From NCBI GenBank assembly GCA_946538445.1, contig CAMNGO010000083.1, positions 1-8,261 of the forward strand: a stretch of DNA of 8,261 bases. Direction: 5' to 3'. The stretch is from an uncultured Lachnospiraceae bacterium. GTDB taxonomy: Bacteria; Bacillota; Clostridia; Lachnospirales; Lachnospiraceae. The notes beneath the pieces are model-generated. The model made no database searches and was not told the origin of the DNA. It saw nothing but the letters and a program-made list of their open reading frames with translations. Shown piece after piece: positions 1 through 6,667 of the stretch. Each line of letters begins with the position of its first letter. Position 1 is the first letter of the stretch. The position numbers were made by a program, and so were the translations under genes.

Positions 1-131
1 TTCCCATGCTTGACCGGATCCGGTCTCTGAATCTGGGTAACTCCGTAGCCATCGTCTGTTACGAAGCCCTGAGACAGCAAGGATTTAAAGAACTCCAGCT
101 CCAGGGTCAGCTGCATCATTACAAATGGTAA
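1..131 (+). CDS. trmL: tRNA (cytidine/uridine-34-2'-O)-methyltransferase TrmL, C-terminal fragment
   Basis: Only the last 42 residues are in the window; the gene begins upstream. Reading in frame from base 3 gives PMLDRIRSLNLGNSVAIVCY and then EALRQQGF, ending in HHYKW and a TAA at 129-131. The RSLNL-NSVAIVxYEALRQ block is the C-terminal SAM-binding trefoil-knot signature of the SpoU (SPOUT) family, and this form with a short tail is typical of TrmL. Known family role: TrmL methylates the 2'-hydroxyl of the wobble base of tRNA-Leu isoacceptors in the cytoplasm. The gene runs convergently toward mutS2 and is followed by a large hairpin that probably ends its transcript. The main alternative is another SpoU-family 2'-O-methyltransferase, because the N-terminal half that would separate them is missing. 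Family membership is secure; the exact paralogue is likely but not certain. Confidence 0.82.
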   Translation, partial: PMLDRIRSLNLGNSVAIVCYEALRQQGFKELQLQGQLHHYKW

Positions 132-150
132 AAAACTATAGAGAAAAAAA

Positions 151-269
151 GGCCGCATTCTAAGAAATATTAAGGTGGATTGTGTGTCAGTTTTCTGAGA
201 AAGCGTTTCTCCGTCTTTCGAAGAAAACTGCACACAGGGTACCACCTTGAAAAACTTAGTGATGCGGCC
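151..269. terminator. Large nested inverted repeat, probable bidirectional terminator between trmL and mutS2
   Basis: Five arm pairs nest in order: GGCCGCAT (151-158) with ATGCGGCC (262-269); CTAAG (160-164) with CTTAG (255-259); AAGGTGG (172-178) with CCACCTT (242-248); TGTGTG plus CAGTTTTCT (181-186, 188-196, T187 bulged) with AGAAAACTGCACACA (222-236); and GAGAAA (197-202) with TTTCTC (206-211) around a three-base loop. About 41 base pairs form within 119 bases. A TTTTT run (273-277) follows on the + strand and overlaps the mutS2 stop codon. A run of seven A (144-150) gives seven T on the - strand after the other arm. Both convergent genes could therefore terminate here. The structure is far larger than an ordinary terminator, so it could also be a decayed mobile palindromic element or a structured RNA. 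Confidence 0.7.
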
Positions 270-275
270 GGCTTT

Positions 276-2651
276 TTATCGGAAGGTTACGATGGTGACG
301 CCTGCGTCCCCCTCGCCAAATTCGGCTAATTTGTAGGATTTGACGAATTTCAGCTTTCTTAAGTACTCGTGGATTCCTTTTCGCAGGGCCCCGGTTCCTT
401 TACCGTGTACTACCCTGACAGAAGTAAGACCTGCGATCATGGCATCATCCAGGTATTTTTCCAGCCGATTGATGGCCTCGTCCACCGTATTTCCAAGGAG
501 ATTGATCTCCGGTTGGATGGTTAAGGCCTTATTGATACTATACCGGTCTCCGGAGGAGTCCGGTTTTTTTGTTTCATTTTCCTTCTGACGAAGTTCCAGG
601 TTCTTATAATTGACCGTGGAAGTCAGAAATCCCATCTGAATTACCAGATCCCCACTTTTATTGGCAGCTTCTTTGACGGTACCCTCCAGGTTCAGACTGG
701 TGACGAAGACCGTATCTCCCACCTTGAAATCTTCCGGATCATGGATGACGGAGGCTTGTTTCTGCTTGTAGCTGAGCTGCTTTTCCAGTTTGTTCATCCG
801 GTTGCGGAGGCTGGAACGCTGGGCTTCCATCTTGCGGGTATTGTTCTGGCCCGGATGCTGGGCCCAGGCGTTATATTTGCGGATGGATTCGTCGGCCATC
901 TCCTTGGCGTCGGAGACGATCTTTAAGGCTTCTTCTCTGGCATCCCGGAGCATCTGAGCCCTTTTCTCCTTCATGTCATCCTTCCGCTCCTTAAGCTGGA
1001 GCTTTAAGTCTTCAATCTCCTGGCGGGCTCTTCGGAGCTCGTTTTGTTCTTCTTCAATTTCCGCTTTGCTTTTTTCCAGTTCAGAGAGCATAGTCTCGTA
1101 ATCTACTTCGGACAGATCCATCTGGGATTTTGCCTGCTCGATGATGTAATCCGGCAGACCAAGTCGCTGGGAGATGGCAAATGCGTTGGATTTTCCCGGA
1201 ATTCCGATGAGAAGCCGGTAGGTGGGGGAGAGAGTTTCAAGATTAAACTCACAACAGCCATTCTCTACTCCCGGTGTGTTCATGGCATACATTTTTAATT
1301 CTGCATAATGAGTGGTGGCGATAGTGCACACCCCTGCCGAATGCAGGTCATCCAGGATGGAGATCGCCAGGGCTGCTCCTTCCGTGGGATCCGTACCACT
1401 GCACAATTCATCCAGCAATACCAGGGAATCGGGCTGTGCATCCCGTATGATATGGATGATATTGGTCATGTGGGAGGAGAAGGTACTTAGGTTAAGTTCG
1501 ATACTCTGTTCATCCCCGATATCTGCAAAAATGGAGGAAAAGACTGCCAGTTTTGAACCCTCAAAGGCAGGGATATGAAGACCTGCCTGTCCCATCAGCT
1601 GGAATAGGCCCACTGTTTTCAGGGAGACGGTCTTACCACCTGTGTTGGGACCGGTAAGCAGCAGCATCTTGAATTCTTCTCCGATATAGATATGGATGGG
1701 AACCACGGTCCTGGGATCCAGCAAGGGGTGGCGCCCTTGTTTGATATCGATGATCCCATTTTGGTTGAACTGGGGTTCCGAACCCATATAGTCTTTCGCG
1801 TATTTTGCTTTGGCAAAGATAAAATCCAGGTTGGTGAGAATCTTGAGATTCTCCTCGATATCCCGGCTGTGCTGGGCAGTCTGAACACTTAAGTTTTTCA
1901 GGATTTTCTCAATTTCCGCCTGCTCGTCGATATCCAGCTCTTTCAGGTGGTTGTTAAGATTGACAACTGCCATGGGCTCGATAAAGAGAGTGGAGCCGGA
2001 GGAAGACTGATCGTGGATCATCCCTTGAAAAGTGCTCTTGTATTCTGCCTTTACCGGCACGCAGTAGCGCCCGTTCCTCATGGTGATCAGAGCGTCCTGG
2101 AGGATGGTCCGGTTACTCTGCGAATTGATGATGGAGGTCAGTTTGTTATGGATATCGATGTTGGTCTGTTTGATCTCACGACGGATGTCCCTTAACTTTG
2201 CCGAGGCATCATCGCTGATTTCATCTGCCGACAAGATGCAACGGCTGATGTTCTGACGGAGGAATTCCAAGGGCTCCAGAAGGTCAAAATAAGGTGCCAG
2301 GCAATCGAAAGAGAGACTCTCATCCTGTGTCTCCCCGTACTCCTTCACCGTTGCGGTGATGGTGAGAATCCTGGCAATCTCCAGCAGTTCCTTGGCAGTC
2401 AGTGTGGACTCGATTTCCAGGAGACGAAGATGGGGATAGATATCCATCAGACCCTGGAAAGAGAGAAATCCGTTTTTATATAGGCGGGCTAAAGCGTCCC
2501 TGGTCTCCTCCTGCCATTTCAGGATTTCCTGATAATCGGTGGAAGGAAGCAGTTCTCTGCACTGCTTCTTCCCCATAGGGGAGGAAGCATAGGTTTCCAG
2601 TTTTTCTATGATTTTGTCATACTCTAATGTTTTAAATACTTTGTCATTCAT
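276..2651 (-). CDS. mutS2: MutS2 family ATPase with Smr domain (ribosome-collision / recombination factor)
   Basis: The protein has 791 residues, close to the usual length of about 785. The N-terminal half is the MutS core/lever region. The ABC-type ATPase follows: Walker A GPNTGGKT at 334-341, signature STFSSHM at 389-395, Walker B LVLLDE at 410-415 and the TTHYAELK H-loop at 446-453. A charged coiled coil spans about 515-635, a KOW-like barrel about 640-685, and a C-terminal Smr domain about 712-791 with HGKGTGAL at 749-756. Family knowledge: MutS2 is not a mismatch-repair protein. It is linked to suppressing recombination and, in Bacillus subtilis, to binding collided ribosomes and splitting them. 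The Smr motif usually written LDLHG or LDLR reads INLLG (716-720), so nuclease activity is doubtful. The ATG at 2651-2649 has a weak AGGA eight bases upstream. The gene lies 29 bases after acylphosphatase and is probably cotranscribed with it. Confidence 0.96.
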   Translation of the reverse strand: MNDKVFKTLEYDKIIEKLETYASSPMGKKQCRELLPSTDYQEILKWQEETRDALARLYKNGFLSFQGLMDIYPHLRLLEIESTLTAKELLEIARILTITATVKEYGETQDESLSFDCLAPYFDLLEPLEFLRQNISRCILSADEISDDASAKLRDIRREIKQTNIDIHNKLTSIINSQSNRTILQDALITMRNGRYCVPVKAEYKSTFQGMIHDQSSSGSTLFIEPMAVVNLNNHLKELDIDEQAEIEKILKNLSVQTAQHSRDIEENLKILTNLDFIFAKAKYAKDYMGSEPQFNQNGIIDIKQGRHPLLDPRTVVPIHIYIGEEFKMLLLTGPNTGGKTVSLKTVGLFQLMGQAGLHIPAFEGSKLAVFSSIFADIGDEQSIELNLSTFSSHMTNIIHIIRDAQPDSLVLLDELCSGTDPTEGAALAISILDDLHSAGVCTIATTHYAELKMYAMNTPGVENGCCEFNLETLSPTYRLLIGIPGKSNAFAISQRLGLPDYIIEQAKSQMDLSEVDYETMLSELEKSKAEIEEEQNELRRARQEIEDLKLQLKERKDDMKEKRAQMLRDAREEALKIVSDAKEMADESIRKYNAWAQHPGQNNTRKMEAQRSSLRNRMNKLEKQLSYKQKQASVIHDPEDFKVGDTVFVTSLNLEGTVKEAANKSGDLVIQMGFLTSTVNYKNLELRQKENETKKPDSSGDRYSINKALTIQPEINLLGNTVDEAINRLEKYLDDAMIAGLTSVRVVHGKGTGALRKGIHEYLRKLKFVKSYKLAEFGEGDAGVTIVTFR

Positions 2652-2680
2652 CGTTTTGTTCCTGTTTTATGTGATTATGA

Positions 2681-2959
2681 TTAATACCGGATTCGAAAAC
2701 TTTTCTCCTCCAGTGCTCCAAGAGGAGGGATATCTGTGATATCGAGACTTCGGATACGGGCGAAGCGGTTACCTGTCTCCACTTTCTGAATATAAAGAGC
2801 CACCCGATGTTCAGCTCCCTGCACTTCCATCTCCACACTGCCGTCGAACCGATTCTGAATCCATCCCGTCACCTTACACTCTGTGGCAAAAGACTGGCAG
2901 ATGTAGCGAAAACCCACACCCTGTACTCTGCCCCGGGCGATGATGTGTTTTCGTACCAT
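2681..2959 (-). CDS. acyP: Acylphosphatase
   Basis: The product has 92 residues, the normal size for this compact alpha/beta ferredoxin-like enzyme. The phosphate-binding loop GRVQGVGFRY (10-19) carries the catalytic Arg18, and TGWIQN (31-36) carries the catalytic Asn36; both are in canonical positions. Family role: cytoplasmic hydrolysis of acyl phosphates such as acetyl phosphate or 1,3-bisphosphoglycerate; its physiological purpose in bacteria is often unclear. The start is well fixed: the ATG at 2959-2957 is preceded by AAAGGAGGTGAGG (2974-2962), with GGAGG seven bases upstream. It is the first gene of a - strand unit leading into mutS2 and has a consensus-like promoter upstream (3037-3010). 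Nothing in the sequence explains the pairing with mutS2. The family call is very secure. Confidence 0.95.
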   Translation of the reverse strand: MVRKHIIARGRVQGVGFRYICQSFATECKVTGWIQNRFDGSVEMEVQGAEHRVALYIQKVETGNRFARIRSLDITDIPPLGALEEKSFRIRY

Positions 2960-2974
2960 ATCCTCACCTCCTTT
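2957..2974 (-). promoter_or_regulatory. Strong ribosome binding site deciding the acyP start
   Basis: Read on the - strand, AAAGGAGG runs straight into TGAGGATATG. GGAGG occupies 2971-2967, seven bases before the ATG at 2959-2957. It is close to a full anti-Shine-Dalgarno complement and is the strongest such site on the - strand. mutS2, next in the unit, has only a weak AGGA at 2663-2660, which suggests lower translation of mutS2 than of acyP from the same message. Confidence 0.85.
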
Positions 2975-3009
2975 AATTATTTCATCGGATTGATTTCCAT
3001 CTGATGTTA

Positions 3010-3037
3010 ATATTACCTATGTTGGCAACTTTGTCAA
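3010..3037 (-). promoter_or_regulatory. Sigma-A type promoter for acyP-mutS2
   Basis: On the - strand a perfect -35 TTGACA (3037-3032) is followed after 16 bases by TAATAT (3015-3010), which matches the -10 consensus TATAAT at four of six positions. Transcription would start near 3003, giving a leader of about 45 bases before the acyP ATG. The promoter lies back to back with the yhaM promoter; the two -35 elements are 18 bases apart. No operator-like palindrome spans both, so I see no evidence of shared regulation. Confidence 0.75.
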
Positions 3038-3055
3038 GGAGCACCCATTTTGTCA

Positions 3056-3084
3056 TTGTATTCGACTTGAAAAAAGGGTATAAT
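3056..3084 (+). promoter_or_regulatory. Sigma-A type promoter for yhaM-rlmD-mnmA
   Basis: A perfect -10 TATAAT (3079-3084) lies 17 bases after TTGTAT (3056-3061), which matches the -35 consensus at only three of six positions. The spacer contains an A-run (3070-3075). Initiation near 3091 would give a leader of about 60 bases. The -10 is convincing; the -35 assignment is the best available rather than strong. Confidence 0.6.
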
Positions 3085-3101
3085 TCCACTATAGATTTAT
3101 C

Positions 3102-3135
3102 GGTAAGGCTGTGACCGGGAGAGGTTCGGCTTACC
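3102..3135 (+). promoter_or_regulatory. Short hairpin in the yhaM leader
   Basis: GGTAAG (3102-3107) can pair with CTTACC (3130-3135), and an inner ACC (3114-3116) can pair with GGT (3123-3125). The hairpin ends five bases before the AAAGGA Shine-Dalgarno (3140-3145), so it does not hide it. It has no T-tract and does not resemble a riboswitch class I know. It may only stabilise the 5' end of the message or may be chance. Confidence 0.35.
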
Positions 3136-3151
3136 TTAGAAAGGAATCAGT

Positions 3152-4111
3152 ATGCGTTATATCAACGAACTGAAAGAAGGAGATAACGTCGCGGATATCT
3201 ATCTGTGCAAGATGAAGAATATCGCGAAAACAAAAGCCGGAAAGACCTATTATTCCATGATCCTCCAGGACAAGACAGGGGTGATCGATACCAAGATCTG
3301 GGAACTCAATCACGGCATTGAGAATTTTGAGCAGATGGACTATGTCCGTGTGGATGGAAATGTGACCAGCTTCCAGGGAAGCCTGCAGCTGAATGTACGC
3401 CGGTTGCGCCGGGCAAAGGAAGGGGAGTATATGCCGGAGGACTATATTCCCTGCAGTGAAAAAGATGTGAACGTCATGTTCAAGGAGCTGAGCAATTATG
3501 TGAATAAGACGCAGAATATCTACTTGCGGCAGCTTCTGGTGGCCATCTTCGGAGATAAGGAATTTGTGGCTAAGTTCAAAGCACACTCCGCCGCAAAACG
3601 TGTTCACCACGGTTTTATGGGTGGGTTGCTGGAACATACTTTAAGTGTAACGAAATTGTGCGATTTCTATTGTACCATGTACCCGATCCTGAACAGAGAC
3701 CTCCTTATCACAGCGGCTTTATGCCATGATATCGGGAAGATTCATGAACTGTCTTCTTTCCCGGAAAATGATTATACGGATGGGGGACAGCTGATCGGCC
3801 ACATCGTCATGGGAACCATGATGATTCATGAGAAGATAAAGAACATTAAGGGATTTCCGGATAAACTGGCCAGAGAACTGGAACATTGTATCCTGGCCCA
3901 CCATGGGGAACTGGAGTACGGATCTCCCAAAAAACCTGCCATAATTGAAGCCCTTGCCCTGAATTTTGCAGATAACACAGATGCCAAGATGGAATCCTTC
4001 CGGGAGGCCCTGCTGGAAGAGAACGGGCTTAGCGGCGAATGGAAAGGGTATAACAAGCTTTTTGAATCCAACATCAGAGAGACCGGAAATACAGGACTAA
4101 AGAGACAGTAG
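3152..4111 (+). CDS. yhaM: 3'-5' exoribonuclease YhaM family (OB-fold plus HD domain)
   Basis: The product has 319 residues; B. subtilis YhaM has about 314. The N-terminal part (about 12-90) is an OB-fold nucleic-acid-binding domain, seen in YYSMILQDKTGVIDTKIW and VRVDGNVTSFQGSLQLNV. The C-terminal part is an HD-type metal phosphohydrolase. Likely metal ligands are His162 (LLEHTLS), His192-Asp193 (CHDIGK), His217 (IGHIV), His250-His251 (AHHGELEYGSP) and Asp274. Family role: cytoplasmic metal-dependent exoribonuclease that trims short single-stranded RNA 3' ends, with some activity on DNA. The ATG at 3152 has AAAGGA six bases upstream. It is the first gene of a + strand unit and ends four bases before the next start codon, which implies cotranscription and probable translational coupling. 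Two long antisense frames inside it are coding-strand shadows. Confidence 0.93.
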   Translation: MRYINELKEGDNVADIYLCKMKNIAKTKAGKTYYSMILQDKTGVIDTKIWELNHGIENFEQMDYVRVDGNVTSFQGSLQLNVRRLRRAKEGEYMPEDYIPCSEKDVNVMFKELSNYVNKTQNIYLRQLLVAIFGDKEFVAKFKAHSAAKRVHHGFMGGLLEHTLSVTKLCDFYCTMYPILNRDLLITAALCHDIGKIHELSSFPENDYTDGGQLIGHIVMGTMMIHEKIKNIKGFPDKLARELEHCILAHHGELEYGSPKKPAIIEALALNFADNTDAKMESFREALLEENGLSGEWKGYNKLFESNIRETGNTGLKRQ

Positions 4112-4115
4112 AGCA

Positions 4116-5519
4116 ATGGAATTAAAGAAAAACCAGGAGATACTGCTGACAATTGAAGACTTTACCAAAGACGGGGAGGGCCTTGGGAAGTACCAGGGCT
4201 TTCCTTTCTTTGTAAAAGATACCGTGATCGGTGACCGGGTGATCGCAGCAGTCACAAAACTGAAGAAAAACTATGGATATGCCAGGCTGGTAAGTATTCT
4301 GGAACCTTCCCCTTACAGGGTGGAAGCCCCCTGCCCGGTGGCACGTCAGTGCGGGGGCTGCAAGATTCAGCAGCTTAGCTATGAGAAACAGAAGGAATTC
4401 AAATGGAATCTGGTGGCAGGCTGCCTGCACAGGATTGGTGGCTTCTCCGGGATCGAGGCCAGGATGGAACCCATCCTGGCTATGGAAGAACCCTGGCATT
4501 ATCGGAACAAAGCACAATTTCCTATCGGGGAAAATAAGAATGGGGAACCGGTGGCAGGCTTTTATGCAGGACGGACCCACTCGATCGTGCCAAACACAGA
4601 TTGTCTGATCCAGGCTGAAATCAACCGGGAGATTCTGGAGATTATCCTGACCCATATGAATAAATACCACATTTCCCCTTACAGGGAAAAAACGCAGGAG
4701 GGCCTGGTGCGCCATGTGCTGACGAGAGTGGGATTTGTCACAGGTCAGATTATGGTATGCCTGGTATTAAACGGAAAAGCAGGCCAATTCAGTAATCTGT
4801 CAGAATTGATTCATTCCCTGCAGACGATGGAGGGTATGACCAGTATCATCGTCAATACCAACACAAAGAATACCAACCGGATTCTCGGCCCGGAGTGTGA
4901 GACCGTCTGGGGCAAGGATTGCATAGAGGATTATATCGGTGATATCCTTTACCGGATCGGCCCCATGTCATTTTTTCAGGTGAATCCGCAACAGACAAAA
5001 GTTTTGTATTCCAAGGCTCTGGAATACGCAGACCTTCACGGTAATGAGACAGTCTGGGATATGTATTGCGGGATCGGAACCATCTCCCTCTTTCTGGCGC
5101 AGAAAGCCAGACAGGTCTACGGTGTGGAGATCATAAAAGAAGCCATAGACGATGCCAGGGTCAATGCTCAGTTAAATGGTATGGCCAATGTGGAATTCTT
5201 CGTGGGAAAAGCAGAAGAAATCGTACCGGATCACTATGAAAAGACAGGGATAAAGCCGGATGTCGTGGTGGTGGATCCACCCAGAAAAGGCTGTGATCCG
5301 GTTCTGCTTCAGACAATCCTTGAGATGAATCCTGAAAAGATTGTCTATGTCAGCTGTGATCCCGCCACCCTGGCCAGGGACTGTAAGACACTGTGCGAGA
5401 AGGAATATGAGATCACAAAGGTAGCCGTGGTAGACCAGTTCGCACATTCCACCCATGTGGAATCGGTTGTGGCCCTGACTCGAGCCATTTGTGACGATGG
5501 AATTGCAAAAGTTGATTAA
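4116..5519 (+). CDS. rlmD: 23S rRNA (uracil-C5)-methyltransferase, RlmD/RlmCD family
   Basis: The product has 467 residues. Domains in order: an N-terminal TRAM RNA-binding domain (about 1-62); a 4Fe-4S ligand set Cys73-x5-Cys79-x2-Cys82 plus Cys163; and a Rossmann-type SAM methyltransferase with motif I DMYCGIGTISL (315-325), the substrate loop FFQVNP (286-291), DPPRKG (387-392), the nucleophile Cys414 in SCDP (413-416) and the likely general base Glu450 in HVESV. These are the RumA hallmarks. Family role: C5 methylation of U1939 of 23S rRNA. In B. subtilis one enzyme, RlmCD, methylates both U747 and U1939; which sites this enzyme uses cannot be read from sequence. The ATG is only four bases after the yhaM stop with no strong Shine-Dalgarno (AGAG at best), so translation probably depends on terminating yhaM ribosomes. 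TrmA-like tRNA methylation is a less likely alternative. Confidence 0.92.
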   Translation: MELKKNQEILLTIEDFTKDGEGLGKYQGFPFFVKDTVIGDRVIAAVTKLKKNYGYARLVSILEPSPYRVEAPCPVARQCGGCKIQQLSYEKQKEFKWNLVAGCLHRIGGFSGIEARMEPILAMEEPWHYRNKAQFPIGENKNGEPVAGFYAGRTHSIVPNTDCLIQAEINREILEIILTHMNKYHISPYREKTQEGLVRHVLTRVGFVTGQIMVCLVLNGKAGQFSNLSELIHSLQTMEGMTSIIVNTNTKNTNRILGPECETVWGKDCIEDYIGDILYRIGPMSFFQVNPQQTKVLYSKALEYADLHGNETVWDMYCGIGTISLFLAQKARQVYGVEIIKEAIDDARVNAQLNGMANVEFFVGKAEEIVPDHYEKTGIKPDVVVVDPPRKGCDPVLLQTILEMNPEKIVYVSCDPATLARDCKTLCEKEYEITKVAVVDQFAHSTHVESVVALTRAICDDGIAKVD

Positions 5520-5531
5520 TCCAGATTGTGC

Positions 5532-5548
5532 AAAGGAGAATATCCTTT
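5532..5548 (+). promoter_or_regulatory. Hairpin enclosing a Shine-Dalgarno-like sequence upstream of mnmA
   Basis: AAAGGA (5532-5537) is complementary to TCCTTT (5543-5548) with a five-base loop. The left arm contains the best ribosome-binding sequence in this gap, but it lies 27 bases from the mnmA ATG, too far to serve it directly. The working site for mnmA is more likely GGGGTG (5554-5559), five bases from the ATG. The hairpin may influence coupling with the upstream gene or may be chance. Confidence 0.35.
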
Positions 5549-5564
5549 AAAATGGGGTGTTTAT

Positions 5565-6641
5565 ATGAAAAAAGTAATAATCGGTATGTCGGGAGGAGTT
5601 GATAGTGCCGTAGCTGCCTATCTTCTCAAACAAAAAGGATATGATGTTGTGGGAGTCACACTGCGTACCTGGGCCGGTATAGAGGGACAGGAGAGCCGGT
5701 GCTGTGAGATTGATGATGCCAGACAGACGGCACGCACCATCGGAATCCCTTATTATGCTTTTAACTGCGTGTCTGATTTTGAAAGCAAGGTTGTAAATCC
5801 TTTTGTCCAGGATTACCTACACGGCAGGACGCCAAACCCCTGTGTAATCTGCAACCGGGTGATAAAATGGGAGCGTCTGCTCTATCATGCTGATGTGCTG
5901 CAGGCTGATTTTGTAGCCACAGGGCACTATGCTTCTGTAGTAAGGCTGGATAATGGGAGATACACTGTTCGGCAGGCATCCCATCATGAGAAGGATCAGA
6001 CTTATATGTTATACCGGCTTACTCAGGATCAGCTGGCGAGAACCCTCATGCCCCTGGGAGACTATTCCAAGCAGGAGGTCAGGATGATTGCCCGGGAGGC
6101 AGGAATCCAAGTGGCCTCAAAACCTGATTCCCAGGAGATCTGCTTTGTCACTGACGGCAAATATGCAGACTTTATCAGGGATCATGAAGATGGGACAGTA
6201 CCCGGAGAAGGAAATTATGTGGATGAATCCGGAAATATTCTGGGCAGACACAAGGGCATCATAAACTATACCGTGGGACAGCGTAAGGGCCTAGGAGTAG
6301 CCTTCGGTCGCCCAATGTACATAAAAGAGATACGGGCTGACCAAAATGAGATCGTCCTCAGTGGATATGAAGAGACATACTGCAAGGCAATCATATGTAA
6401 AGACCTGAATTTCATGAGCATTCCTGAACCGGAGAAGGGGGAGACGGTACGCTGCCAGGTTAAAGTGAGGTATCGCCACTCCGGGCAAAATGCCACACTG
6501 GAAAAAATGGATGAAGACAGGTTTAGAGTATCTTTTGATGAACCTGTTCGGTTCGCTGCTCCGGGACAGTCAGCAGTCTTCTATGATGAGATGGGCTGTC
6601 TGCTTGGTGGGGGCATCATCGAAAAAGTAGTTTTCTTTTAA
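5565..6641 (+). CDS. mnmA: tRNA-specific 2-thiouridylase MnmA
   Basis: The product has 358 residues, normal for MnmA. The N-terminal PP-loop ATPase has SGGVDS at 9-14; ATGHYA (118-123) and DQTYMLYRL (144-152) contact tRNA and ATP in relatives. The catalytic cysteines are Cys96 in NPCVICN (91-97) and Cys193 in EICFV. The C-terminal part (about 208-358) is the central plus beta-barrel tRNA-binding region. Family role: it activates U34 of Lys, Glu and Gln tRNAs with ATP and installs sulfur delivered from a cysteine desulfurase. The NPDxxCN aspartate of E. coli is Cys93 here, giving three candidate cysteines. I chose the ATG at 5565 over an upstream in-frame TTG at 5526: MKKVIIGMSGGVDS is the family N-terminus, and GGGGTG lies five bases before it. 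It follows rlmD by 45 bases, the last gene of its unit. Confidence 0.96.
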   Translation: MKKVIIGMSGGVDSAVAAYLLKQKGYDVVGVTLRTWAGIEGQESRCCEIDDARQTARTIGIPYYAFNCVSDFESKVVNPFVQDYLHGRTPNPCVICNRVIKWERLLYHADVLQADFVATGHYASVVRLDNGRYTVRQASHHEKDQTYMLYRLTQDQLARTLMPLGDYSKQEVRMIAREAGIQVASKPDSQEICFVTDGKYADFIRDHEDGTVPGEGNYVDESGNILGRHKGIINYTVGQRKGLGVAFGRPMYIKEIRADQNEIVLSGYEETYCKAIICKDLNFMSIPEPEKGETVRCQVKVRYRHSGQNATLEKMDEDRFRVSFDEPVRFAAPGQSAVFYDEMGCLLGGGIIEKVVFF

Positions 6642-6657
6642 GAAAGCTACTTTTTTT
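6622..6657 (+). terminator. Rho-independent terminator after mnmA
   Basis: AAAAAGTAG (6622-6630) pairs with CTACTTTTT (6647-6655), continues through a T-G wobble and TTTCT with AGAAA, and closes on a four-base loop (6637-6640). The run of seven T (6651-6657) is shared between stem and tail. The left arm encodes the last MnmA residues, and the TAA stop (6639-6641) sits in the loop and right arm, so a ribosome finishing mnmA would sit on the hairpin. It separates mnmA from the ohrR unit. Confidence 0.85.
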
Positions 6658-6667
6658 ATATTTTCTA

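Noticed and set aside
238..250. On the - strand AAGGTGGTACCC resembles the core of a T-box antiterminator, with GCGGCC and seven T further on.
   Set aside because: It lies downstream of mutS2 and points into the end of convergent trmL, with no gene for it to control, no specifier stem, and CTG instead of GCG after the core. The match is part of the nested palindrome and is likely coincidence, or at most a relic.
2644..2838. A 64-codon - strand frame overlapping the end of acyP and the start of mutS2.
   Set aside because: It is a shifted frame over two well-supported genes, with no ribosome binding site of its own and no family resemblance.
3131..3637. A 168-codon open frame on the - strand inside yhaM.
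   Set aside because: It is antisense to a clear YhaM homologue, has no recognisable domain, and the divergent promoter does not serve it.
4122..4715. A 197-codon open frame on the - strand inside the RlmD-type gene.
   Set aside because: It is fully antisense to the TRAM and Fe-S region of a recognised enzyme; its composition is what a reverse-frame shadow would give.
5526..5564. An in-frame TTG that would add 13 residues to the N-terminus of MnmA.
   Set aside because: It has no ribosome binding site upstream and adds residues before MKKVIIGMSGGVDS, the normal MnmA N-terminus. The ATG at 5565 has GGGGTG at good spacing.
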